A stretch of DNA of 64,000 bases from the NCBI RefSeq assembly GCF_001542855.1, contig NZ_LNBY01000001.1, forward strand, positions 186,001-250,000, given 5' to 3'. This document shows, piece after piece, positions 55,225-63,263 of the stretch; position 1 is the first letter of the stretch, and each line of letters opens with the position of its first letter. The DNA comes from Erythrobacter sp. AP23 (GTDB lineage: Bacteria > Pseudomonadota > Alphaproteobacteria > Sphingomonadales > Sphingomonadaceae). Both the position numbers and the translations under genes were made by a program. Below the pieces are notes generated by a model that searched no databases, had not been told where the DNA came from, and worked only from the letters and a program-made list of their open reading frames with translations.

Positions 55225-56469
55225 ATGTCCGCGCGAACCATCCTCCAGAAACTCGAAATTCTCGCCGATGCGGCGAAATACGATGCATCGTGCGCCTCGT
55301 CGGGTACGGCCAAGCGCAATTCGATGGGCGGGAAGGGGATCGGCTCGACCGAGGGGATGGGCATCTGCCACGCCTATGCGCCCGATGGTCGCTGTATCAG
55401 CCTGCTCAAGATACTGCTGACCAACCACTGCATTTTCGATTGCCACTACTGCATCAACCGCAAGAGTTCGAACGTGGCGCGCGCGCGGTTCACGCCGCAG
55501 GAGGTGGTCGACCTCACATTGGCCTTCTACCGGCGCAATTATATCGAGGGGCTGTTCCTGTCCTCGGGCATCGTGAAGAGCTCGAATCACACGATGGAAC
55601 AGCTGGTAGAAGTCGCGCGCATCCTGCGGGAAGAGCACGATTTTCGCGGCTATATCCATCTCAAGACCATCCCCGAGGCGGATGCCGAGATCGTCCACCA
55701 GGCGGGGCTTTATGCTGATCGCGTGTCGATCAATGTCGAACTGCCGACCGACAGTGGGCTTACCCGTCTCGCGCCCGACAAGGATGCGCGCCAGATCGAA
55801 GGCGCGATGGGGAAGGTCAAAAGCGACATTACTGAGCTGAAAGACGCGCACAAAAGATTCAAGCACGCTCCGCGCTTCGCGCCCGCGGGCCAGTCGACCC
55901 AGATGATCGTCGGGGCCGATGCGGCGAGCGATGCGGACATCGTCGGCAAGGCCAGCAGGCTTTACGACAGCTTTGGTTTGCGCCGGGTCTACTACAGCGC
56001 CTTCTCACCGATCCCCGATGCCAGCGCGGTGCTGCCGCTGAAACGCCCGCCGCTGATCCGCGAACACAGGCTCTACCAGTCCGACTGGCTGATGCGCTTC
56101 TATGGCTATAAACCGGCCGAGGTGATGCAGGCGACCGAGGCGGACGGAAATCTGCCGCTCGATATCGACCCCAAGCTCGCTTGGGCGCTGAAGTTTCGTG
56201 AGCAATTCCCGGTCGATGTGAACCGCGCGAGCAAGGAGCAATTGCTGCGCGTGCCGGGACTTGGCGTGAAGGCGGTGGGCAGGATCCTCGCCAGCCGCCG
56301 CCACCGCAATTTGCGGCTCGACGATGTGGCGCGACTGACCCAGTCGATCACAAAGGTGCGTCCCTTCATCTGCACCGTCGACTGGCGGCCCGTGACCCTC
56401 ACCGACCGCGCCGATTTGCGCAGCCTGCTCGCGCCCAAAACCGAGCAGTTGGAGCTGTTTGCCGCATGA
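55225..56469 (+). CDS. UDG-linked radical-SAM protein, putative DNA repair or modification enzyme
   Basis: A 414-residue radical-SAM enzyme of the TIGR03916 type. The iron-sulfur cluster motif is CIFDCHYC (CX3CX2C) at about residues 70-77. The upstream part shows GIGSTEGMGICHAY. A radical-SAM barrel follows, with GLFLSSGIVKSS and HLKTIPEADAEIV. Two helix-hairpin-helix-like segments near the end (VNRASKEQLLRVPGLGVKAVGRI) suggest DNA binding. The reaction is unknown. The start ATG 55225 is set by the LexA box and promoter just before it; the longer frame upstream is not coding-like. UdgX follows after a palindromic repeat. Confidence 0.88.
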   Translation: MSARTILQKLEILADAAKYDASCASSGTAKRNSMGGKGIGSTEGMGICHAYAPDGRCISLLKILLTNHCIFDCHYCINRKSSNVARARFTPQEVVDLTLAFYRRNYIEGLFLSSGIVKSSNHTMEQLVEVARILREEHDFRGYIHLKTIPEADAEIVHQAGLYADRVSINVELPTDSGLTRLAPDKDARQIEGAMGKVKSDITELKDAHKRFKHAPRFAPAGQSTQMIVGADAASDADIVGKASRLYDSFGLRRVYYSAFSPIPDASAVLPLKRPPLIREHRLYQSDWLMRFYGYKPAEVMQATEADGNLPLDIDPKLAWALKFREQFPVDVNRASKEQLLRVPGLGVKAVGRILASRRHRNLRLDDVARLTQSITKVRPFICTVDWRPVTLTDRADLRSLLAPKTEQLELFAA

Positions 56470-56485
56470 GGTTCGTTCTTTCCTT

Positions 56486-56552
56486 CCGTTCGTGTCGAGC
56501 GAAGTCGAGACACTCTGCCCGAATGCCTCTCGACTGCGCTCGAAGCGAATGG
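56486..56552. repeat. Long inverted repeat between the rSAM gene and udgX, copy 2
   Basis: Arms of 25 bp (56486-56510 and 56528-56552) contain the same TCGAGCGAAGTCGAGA core as the gap-pgk copy, with a few changes on the right arm. The element ends eight bases before the udgX ATG, and its right end lends part of the ribosome-binding site GGAGG, so the hairpin could hide it. Confidence 0.88.
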
Positions 56553-56560
56553 AGGTGGCT

Positions 56561-58009
56561 ATGACCGCACTCCAACACGTCAAGCTCGGTATCTATTACG
56601 TGGTGCACCTGCCCGAAGCGGACGATTTCGACTTCTGGCGCGAGCGGGCGCGCGCGCTGGTCCAGTGCGAGATCCCGCCAGATCGCATCGCCTGGGTCGA
56701 GCCAAGCGGCAGCGGCGATCTCTTTACGCATGGGGAGCGGCGCATGCCGGTACCGTCCGACGACGCCCGCCAGGTCCGCGCAAGCAAGCGCTTCGTGAGC
56801 CTGGCCCGCAACGCCATCCTCCATTCCGAGCCCGAACGTTTCGCGCTGCTCTATCGCCTGCTGTGGCGGCTGCAGGCGACCCCGCGCATCATGGAGGACA
56901 AGGCCGACCCCGACGTGCGGCGGGTGGAAGACCTCGCCAAGAACGTGCGGCGAGACAGCCACAAAATGCACGCCTTCGTCCGCTTCCGCCTGGTCGAGAA
57001 CGAGGATGAGGATAGCGAGGCGGGCGAGCATTACGTGGCCTGGTTCGAACCCGATCACCATATTTTGCGCGCTAATGCTGGCTTCTTCATGCGGCGCTTT
57101 GCCAACATGCGCTGGTCGATCCTGACCCCGCGCGGAAGCCTGCATTGGGACGGTGAGACCATGTCCGAGGGCCCGCCCGCCGAGCGGAGCGATGCGCCCG
57201 GTGGCGATCCGATGGAGGACCTGTGGCGCAGCTATTACGCCTCGATCTTCAACCCCGCGCGGCTGAAGGTCGGCGCGATGCTCAAGGAAATGCCCAGGAA
57301 ATACTGGAAGAACATGCCGGAGGCCGCGCTCATCCCCGAGCTGGTGGCGGGCGCGCAGAAGCGGGAAAGCGCTATGGTCGAGGAAGGTGCGTTGGAGTTC
57401 GAGGAACGGCCCGACACGCTGGCAACCATCGACAAAGCCATCCACGCCTGCCGCAAGTGCCCCATCGGCCAGCTCGACAACCATGCGGTGATGGGCGAGG
57501 GACCGCAGGACGCAGCACTCATGATCGTCGGCGAGCAACCGGGTGATCAGGAGGATCAGGCGGGGCGCCCCTTCGTCGGCCCGGCCGGACAATTGCTCGA
57601 TATGCATCTGGAAAAGGCCGGGATCGACCGGCGCGGATCTTACGTCACCAATGCAGTGAAGCACTTCAAATATGTCCAGCGCGGCAAAAGGCGGCTGCAC
57701 CAGAACCCGGGTGCGAAGGAGATCGACACTTGCCGCTGGTGGATCGAAAGCGAGCGCGCGATCGTGCAGCCGAAGCTGGTGCTGGCGATGGGTGCGAGTG
57801 CGGCGCGCGCGATTCTGGGCAAGACGGTGAGCATTGCGAAGGTGCGCGGGCAGCCGATCCCGCTCGAGGATGGCAGCGAGCTGTGGATCACCGCGCACCC
57901 CTCCTACCTGCTGCGCCTGGAGGGGCCTGCGCGAGAAGAACAGGCGCGCCTCTTCGATGCCGATCTCGCCGCGATGAGGGAGCGGCTCGCGGAACTATCT
58001 GCGCCATGA
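56561..58009 (+). CDS. udgX: UdgX-type uracil-DNA-binding protein with N-terminal DUF4130 domain
   Basis: A 482-residue fusion. Residues 1-250 are the DUF4130 / TIGR03915 domain (LARNAILHSEPERFALLYRLLWRL and RDSHKMHAFVRF, then the EMPRKYWKNMPEA stretch, in parts). Residues about 285-480 are a family 4-like UDG fold with Cys residues of a cluster (CRKCPIG) and the UdgX motifs GEQPGDQ at 324-330 and KRRLH at 376-380, whose His380 corresponds to the residue that bonds covalently to uracil-DNA in the mycobacterial protein. It lies behind the radical-SAM gene under the same SOS promoter. Confidence 0.92.
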   Translation: MTALQHVKLGIYYVVHLPEADDFDFWRERARALVQCEIPPDRIAWVEPSGSGDLFTHGERRMPVPSDDARQVRASKRFVSLARNAILHSEPERFALLYRLLWRLQATPRIMEDKADPDVRRVEDLAKNVRRDSHKMHAFVRFRLVENEDEDSEAGEHYVAWFEPDHHILRANAGFFMRRFANMRWSILTPRGSLHWDGETMSEGPPAERSDAPGGDPMEDLWRSYYASIFNPARLKVGAMLKEMPRKYWKNMPEAALIPELVAGAQKRESAMVEEGALEFEERPDTLATIDKAIHACRKCPIGQLDNHAVMGEGPQDAALMIVGEQPGDQEDQAGRPFVGPAGQLLDMHLEKAGIDRRGSYVTNAVKHFKYVQRGKRRLHQNPGAKEIDTCRWWIESERAIVQPKLVLAMGASAARAILGKTVSIAKVRGQPIPLEDGSELWITAHPSYLLRLEGPAREEQARLFDADLAAMRERLAELSAP

Positions 58010-58025
58010 AACCCCTAATGTCCCT

Positions 58026-58109
58026 CGTTACCCCTGCGAAGGCGGGGGTCCAGCCAAGCTTTCGCCGATGCGCGAGGGTGGATGGATCCCTGCCTTCGCA
58101 GGGATGACG
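58026..58109. repeat. Palindromic repeat A before dnaE2
   Basis: Inverted arms CGTTACCCCTGCGAAGGCGG (left) and CCTTCGCAGGGATGACG (right), 84 bases in all, end 22 bases before the dnaE2 ATG. It is a sister of element C inside dnaE2. It separates udgX from dnaE2 and might fold in the message. Confidence 0.85.
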
Positions 58110-58131
58110 GCGGCCTCGAGGCCCGTCCGCC

Positions 58132-61100
58132 ATGCCCGAAAACGACCTCCAGATACCCAAGCGGACGATCGAGCTCGACCCGGACGGCATCGATGCGCCG
58201 CCGCGCAGCCCTTTCGTCGAACTGGGCCTCGTCTCCTGCTTCAGTTTCCTGCGCGGGGCTTCGGATGCGGTCGATCTCGTGCTGCAGGCCCGCAGGCTGG
58301 GATATGACGCGATCGGGATCGCCGATGCCAACACCATGGCCGGCGTGGTGCGCATCCATACAGAGGCAAAAACGCTGAAGCTGAAGCCGCTTATCGGCTG
58401 CAGGATAGAAACGGTCGAGGGTCTCGCCTTTCTCGTCTATCCCACCGATCGCGCCGCCTATGGCCGCCTGTGTCGCCTGATTTCGGCGGGCCGGATGCGC
58501 ACGCTCGACGGCGAATGGCAGGAGAAGGGCGCCTGCGATATCAGCCTCGCCATGCTCGCCGCGCATGCCGAGGGCGTGCAACTCATCCTCCTCCCGCCGC
58601 GCGATCTCGATCAGCGCTTCACCATCGAAATCGAAAGCAACATCATCCCCTTCCGTCACCCCGGACTTGATCCGGGGCCCTGCTTTTCTTCCAGCACTGA
58701 ACCAGAAGAAGCGGGACCCCGGCTCGGGGGCCGGGGTGACGTGGAGAAGGTGGCAATGGACGGAAGTCTGGCCGACATCCTTCCCCATCTTGCCGCCCAG
58801 CTCCCCACACTGCGCCATATCGCTGCGGCCTTCCTCTACACCGACAGCGACATTGCCCGGATCGAGCGGCTCGACGCGCTTGCCCACGCGCATGGCCTCA
58901 CCATCCTCGCTACCAACGATGTGCATTATGCGACGCCCGACCGGCGGCCGTTGCAGGACGTGATGACCGCGATCCGGCACAAGACCACGGTCGCCGCCGC
59001 CGGGTATCTGCTCCACGGCAATGGCGAACGCTACCTCAAGCAGCCCGAGACCATGATCCGGCTGTTCGAGCGCTGGCCGCACGCCATCGCCGCCACGCGC
59101 GAGGTCGCCGATGCCTGCAATTTCAGCCTCGACGAGCTGCGCTACGAATATCCCGAGGAAATCTACCCCGACGGGCAGAGCCCCCAGCAATTCCTCGAAG
59201 GCGAGACCTGGAAGGGGGCGGAGTGGCGTTATCCCGGCGGCTTGCCCGACAGCGTGCGCCAGACGCTCGAGCGCGAGCTGGCGCTGATCGGCAAGCTCGA
59301 GCTTGCGCGCTATTTCCTCACCATCAAGGACATCGTCGATTATGCGCGCGGGGTCGACCCGCCCATCCTGTGCCAGGGGCGCGGCAGCGCGGCCAATTCG
59401 GCCGTGTGCTACTGCCTCGGCATTACCAGTGTCGACCCGGCCAAGCATGCGCTGCTGTTCGACCGCTTCATCTCCGAAGAGCGCAAGGAGCCGCCCGATA
59501 TCGACGTCGATTTCGAGCATGAGCGGCGCGAGGAGGTGATCCAGTACATCTATCGCAAATACGGTCGCCACCGCGCGGGCCTGTGCGCCACGGTGATCCA
59601 TTATCGCCCGCGCATGGCGATCCGCGAGGTGGGCAAGGCGATGGGGCTGACCGAGGATGTCACCGCCGCGCTGGCCAAGACCGTCTGGGGGGGGTGGGGC
59701 CGCGAGATCAGCGAACGCCACGCGGCGGAAACCGGCATGGACGTGACCGATCCGCACCTGCGACGTGTCCTCAAGCTGACCGAGCAAATGATTGGTATGC
59801 CACGCCATCTATCCCAGCATGTCGGCGGGTTCATCCTTACCGAAGGCGCGCTGACCGAGACCGTGCCGATCGGCAATGGCGCCATGCCCGAGCGCACGTT
59901 CATCGAGTGGGACAAGGACGATATCGAGGCGCTGGGCATCCTCAAGGTCGATGTCCTGGCGCTGGGCATGCTGACCTGCATCCGCAAGTGCCTCGACCTG
60001 CTCGACGACCATCACAATCGCCCGCTGACGCTGGCCAGCGTCCCGCGCGAGGACCCTGAAACCTATGCCATGCTGCGCAAGGGCGATTCGCTCGGCGTGT
60101 TCCAGGTCGAAAGCCGAGCGCAGATGAACATGCTGCCGCGTTTGCGTCCGCGTGAATTCTACGACCTGGTGATCCAGGTTGCCATCGTGCGCCCGGGGCC
60201 GATCCAGGGTGATATGGTGCATCCCTATCTCAAACGCAGGCGCGGGGCGGAACAGGTGGTCATACCGGCCCCGAGCCCCAGGCATGGTCCGCCCGATGAG
60301 CTTTCAAGCATTCTCGAGCGCACATTGGGCGTGCCGATCTTCCAGGAACAGGCGATGAAAATCGCGCTCGACGCGGCGAAATTCTCCTCGCTCGAGGCCA
60401 ACCGGCTGCGCAAGGCCATGGCGACCTTCCGCAGCCGCGGCATGGTCGACGAATTGCAGGACATGATGGTCGAGCGCATGGTCCACCGGGGCTACGATCG
60501 CGACTTCGCGCAGCGCTGCTTCAACCAGATCCGCGGCTTCGGCGAATACGGCTTCCCCGAAAGTCACGCGGCCAGCTTCGCACATCTCGTCTATGTGTCG
60601 AGCTGGCTCAAATGCCACTTCCCCGCCGCTTTCGGCTGCGCGCTGCTCAACTCGCAGCCGATGGGCTTTTATGCCCCGGCACAGATCGTGCGCGATGCGG
60701 TGGAGCACGGGGTGACGGTGCTGCCGGCGGATGTGAATTGCTCGCAGTGGGAGTGCACGCTGGAAGAGATTGACGAAGAAATTCCTGCTTCCCGTCGCCC
60801 CTGCGAAGGCAGGGGCCCATCTAACGCTAATTCTTTAGCGTACGCTTATCTGGATCCCCGCCTTCGCGGGGATGACGAACGGGAGGGGCGGGGCAGGATG
60901 GACACCCACATCGCCCTGCGGCTCGGTCTACGACAGGTCGATGGCCTGCCCGAAGCCGTGGCGGCGCGACTGATTGCCGAACGCGAGGAACGCGGGCGCT
61001 ACGCCGACGTCGCGGCGCTGAGAGACCGTGCCGGCATCGGTCCGGCGCATATCGAGCGGCTTGCGAGCGCGGACTGCTTCGGTTCGATCAACCTCTCGCG

Positions 61101-61833
61101 GCGCCAGGCCCTGTGGGATGCGCGCAGCATCGTCGGCGCGCCCGATCTGCCGCTGTTCGCTGCCGCTGCAGCGCGCGACGAGGGCGCAGAGGCCCCACGC
61201 ACGCGGCTTCCCCAGATGCCGCTCAGCGAGGAAGTCGTGGCGGATTACCAGACCACGCGCCTCAGCCTGAAGGCGCACCCGATGGCCTTCCTGCGCGCCA
61301 GCCTGGCCGAGCGCGGCTTCGTGCGCGCCTGCGACCTGCGCGCGCGCAAGCTGCGCTCCATGGTCCATGTCGCAGGCGTGGTGCTGATCCGCCAGCGGCC
61401 CGGTTCGGCCAAGGGCGTGTGCTTCATCACGCTGGAGGACGAAACCGGCGTCATCAATCTCGTCGTCTGGCCGGATCTCAAGGAAAAACAGCGCCGTGTG
61501 GTGATGGGTTCGCGCCTGATGGAGGTGCGTGGACGGGTCGAATATGACGACGAGGTAATCCACGTCATCGCGCAGCACATGACCGATGCGACCGATCAGC
61601 TCTATCGCCTGTCCGACGACATGCTCGATGCGCCGGTCGCACGCGCCGATCATGTCACCTCGCCGCTGCCTGCCAAGGTCAATCCGCGCGACAATCTCAG
61701 GGAAGGCAAGGACGATCCCTATCGACCCGTCGAACCGTGGGAGGAACCGCCGCCGGGCAATCGCGAATGCGGATGGCGGGGCGGGCACCCGCGCGACGTG
61801 AGGATCATTCCCCCGAGCCGCGACTTCCACTAG
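58132..61833 (+). CDS. dnaE2: Error-prone DNA polymerase DnaE2
   Basis: A 1233-residue C-family polymerase, about 150 longer than most DnaE2. It has a PHP domain at the start (FVELGLVSCFSFLRGASDAVDLVL), catalytic aspartates in PDIDVDF (456, 458) and KVDVLAL (607), and the GGFILTEG motif. The tail shows the beta-clamp/OB region (VVLIRQRPGSAKGVCFITLEDETG). Two palindromic repeat elements lie in frame at residues about 175-204 and 888-916 and add foreign peptides. The core remains intact, so it is probably active. With ImuA and ImuB it carries out SOS mutagenesis. Confidence 0.93.
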   Translation: MPENDLQIPKRTIELDPDGIDAPPRSPFVELGLVSCFSFLRGASDAVDLVLQARRLGYDAIGIADANTMAGVVRIHTEAKTLKLKPLIGCRIETVEGLAFLVYPTDRAAYGRLCRLISAGRMRTLDGEWQEKGACDISLAMLAAHAEGVQLILLPPRDLDQRFTIEIESNIIPFRHPGLDPGPCFSSSTEPEEAGPRLGGRGDVEKVAMDGSLADILPHLAAQLPTLRHIAAAFLYTDSDIARIERLDALAHAHGLTILATNDVHYATPDRRPLQDVMTAIRHKTTVAAAGYLLHGNGERYLKQPETMIRLFERWPHAIAATREVADACNFSLDELRYEYPEEIYPDGQSPQQFLEGETWKGAEWRYPGGLPDSVRQTLERELALIGKLELARYFLTIKDIVDYARGVDPPILCQGRGSAANSAVCYCLGITSVDPAKHALLFDRFISEERKEPPDIDVDFEHERREEVIQYIYRKYGRHRAGLCATVIHYRPRMAIREVGKAMGLTEDVTAALAKTVWGGWGREISERHAAETGMDVTDPHLRRVLKLTEQMIGMPRHLSQHVGGFILTEGALTETVPIGNGAMPERTFIEWDKDDIEALGILKVDVLALGMLTCIRKCLDLLDDHHNRPLTLASVPREDPETYAMLRKGDSLGVFQVESRAQMNMLPRLRPREFYDLVIQVAIVRPGPIQGDMVHPYLKRRRGAEQVVIPAPSPRHGPPDELSSILERTLGVPIFQEQAMKIALDAAKFSSLEANRLRKAMATFRSRGMVDELQDMMVERMVHRGYDRDFAQRCFNQIRGFGEYGFPESHAASFAHLVYVSSWLKCHFPAAFGCALLNSQPMGFYAPAQIVRDAVEHGVTVLPADVNCSQWECTLEEIDEEIPASRRPCEGRGPSNANSLAYAYLDPRLRGDDEREGRGRMDTHIALRLGLRQVDGLPEAVAARLIAEREERGRYADVAALRDRAGIGPAHIERLASADCFGSINLSRRQALWDARSIVGAPDLPLFAAAAARDEGAEAPRTRLPQMPLSEEVVADYQTTRLSLKAHPMAFLRASLAERGFVRACDLRARKLRSMVHVAGVVLIRQRPGSAKGVCFITLEDETGVINLVVWPDLKEKQRRVVMGSRLMEVRGRVEYDDEVIHVIAQHMTDATDQLYRLSDDMLDAPVARADHVTSPLPAKVNPRDNLREGKDDPYRPVEPWEEPPPGNRECGWRGGHPRDVRIIPPSRDFH
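58654..58741. repeat. Palindromic repeat B, in frame inside dnaE2
   Basis: Outer arms CGTCACCCCGG and CCGGGGTGACG bracket 88 bases. They encode the peptide RHPGLDPGP and continue in the dnaE2 frame without a stop. The sequence is of a type common in Sphingomonadales intergenic regions. Confidence 0.9.
60793..60877. repeat. Palindromic repeat C, in frame inside dnaE2
   Basis: Arms CGTCGCCCCTGCGAAGGC and GCCTTCGCGGGGATGACG, with an inner hairpin ACGCTAA/TTAGCGT, total 85 bases. It encodes RRPCEGRGPSN to LDPRLRGDD in the dnaE2 frame. It is a sister of element A. Confidence 0.9.
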
Positions 61834-61843
61834 GGGCCGCCAC

Positions 61844-62479
61844 ATGATCGATGCCGAGAAGCTCGTCGCCTTCGCGCTGGTGACCGCGACCACCAGCCTG
61901 GTGCCGGGGCAGTCGATGCTGTTCGTCATGGGGCAGGCGATCTGGCGCGGCGCGCGCTCGGGCTGGGCGGCGCTGCTGGGGATGCAGATCGGTTACCTCG
62001 CCTGGTGGGTGCTGGCCGCATTCGGGCTCGGGACGCTGGCGGCGACCTATCCGCTCGCCTTCCGCATGCTGGCCTTCGCCGGGATCGGCTATCTCGCCTG
62101 GCTCGGCGTGCAGGCGATCCGCCACTCCTTCCATCCGGAGGGCGACGCGCCATCACCCGCCCGGCAGCCATCGCGCCATGCCTTTCGCGACGGGATATTC
62201 ATCGCCATCGGCAATCCTAAATCGCTGATCTACATGGTCGCGATCATCCCGCCCTTCGTCGATCCAGGCTCGGCAATCGGCCCGCAGATCGTGATTTTAG
62301 CGGTGCTGGCGCTGGCGATCGATCTGCCGATCGGCGCGCTCTACATCGTCGCCGGCCAACGGCTCGCGCGCCTGATGGAGCGCGCCGCGACCCGCCGCTG
62401 GATCGATCGTGGCATCGGAGCGCTGTTCCTGGTGATCTCGGCACTGGTTCTGGCCGAACTGCTGGAGAGCGGGTTGTGA
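61844..62479 (+). CDS. LysE-family translocator
   Basis: A 211-residue membrane exporter with about six hydrophobic segments. The family signature is seen in TSLVPGQSMLFVMGQAIWRGARSG at about residues 17-40 (in parts) and in IFIAIGNPKSLIYM at about 119. It likely exports an amino acid or related metabolite; the substrate is not evident. It follows dnaE2 by 10 bp, so read-through from the SOS unit is possible. Its stop overlaps the next gene as GTGA. Confidence 0.9.
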   Translation: MIDAEKLVAFALVTATTSLVPGQSMLFVMGQAIWRGARSGWAALLGMQIGYLAWWVLAAFGLGTLAATYPLAFRMLAFAGIGYLAWLGVQAIRHSFHPEGDAPSPARQPSRHAFRDGIFIAIGNPKSLIYMVAIIPPFVDPGSAIGPQIVILAVLALAIDLPIGALYIVAGQRLARLMERAATRRWIDRGIGALFLVISALVLAELLESGL

Positions 62480-63201
62480 AGCTGACGATATCGCGGAGTA
62501 TCGGGACATTCGCCGGCGACCGGCGCATGGTCCTGCTGCTGATACTCGCAGCCTGCCTGCTTGCCGGACGCGCATGGCTGGCCGCACATCCGCAGCACGA
62601 TCCCTGGGCTCCGCTCGACCTGCGCCACCCGGTGGGCTGGGCGACCGAGGCCAAGCTGCGCGCGCTGCGCGACGACGTTCGCGCATGCCGCGCGGTGCTC
62701 GAACGCAGCGATATCGCGCACGAGGTGCTCGAACCGGCGGGCGAGGGCGCGTGCCGCAGAGAGGACCGCACCCGGCTCGGCGACTTACCGCTCTCGCCGG
62801 CGACCACGCCGGTCACCTGTCCGGCCGCGATCGCGCTGCTCCTGTGGGAACGAGACTTTCTCGACCCGTCAGCACGACGCATCTTCGATTCGGGAATTGC
62901 CGAAATAGAGCACCTTGGCGCCTATTCCTGCCGCCGCCTCTATGGGCGCGACGAGGGTCCGTGGAGCGAGCACGCCACCGCCAATGCGCTGGATATCGCC
63001 GGTTTCGTGCTTGAGGATGGCACGCGCATCAGCGTGCTGCGCGACTGGCGAGGCGAGGGCGACGAGGCGCGCTTCCTGCGCGAGGTGCGCGACGGGGCCT
63101 GCGGCAGCTTCGCCACCGTCCTCTCGCCCGACTACAACGCCGCGCATGCCGACCATTTCCATTTCGATATGAGCCCGCGCTGGCGTGGGGTGTGTCGCTA
63201 G
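62476..63201 (+). CDS. Extensin-like family exported protein
   Basis: A 241-residue protein. The N-terminus has a membrane segment (VLLLILAACLLAGRAW). The C-terminal extensin-like domain contains the Cys residues typical of the family (CRAVL, ACRRED, VTCPAA, SCRRLYG, ACGSF and VCR) and motifs SEHATANALDIAGFVL and HADHFHFDMS. The His and Asp of these resemble the metal sites of VanY/D,D-carboxypeptidase-like folds. A role in the cell envelope is inferred. It starts at GTG 62476, overlapping the lysE stop. Confidence 0.85.
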   Translation: MKLTISRSIGTFAGDRRMVLLLILAACLLAGRAWLAAHPQHDPWAPLDLRHPVGWATEAKLRALRDDVRACRAVLERSDIAHEVLEPAGEGACRREDRTRLGDLPLSPATTPVTCPAAIALLLWERDFLDPSARRIFDSGIAEIEHLGAYSCRRLYGRDEGPWSEHATANALDIAGFVLEDGTRISVLRDWRGEGDEARFLREVRDGACGSFATVLSPDYNAAHADHFHFDMSPRWRGVCR

Positions 63202-63263
63202 CCGGGCGAAGCGCAATCGACCTCGTTGGTTTCAAAGCGATCGTCCGACTGTTCCATCGTCCA

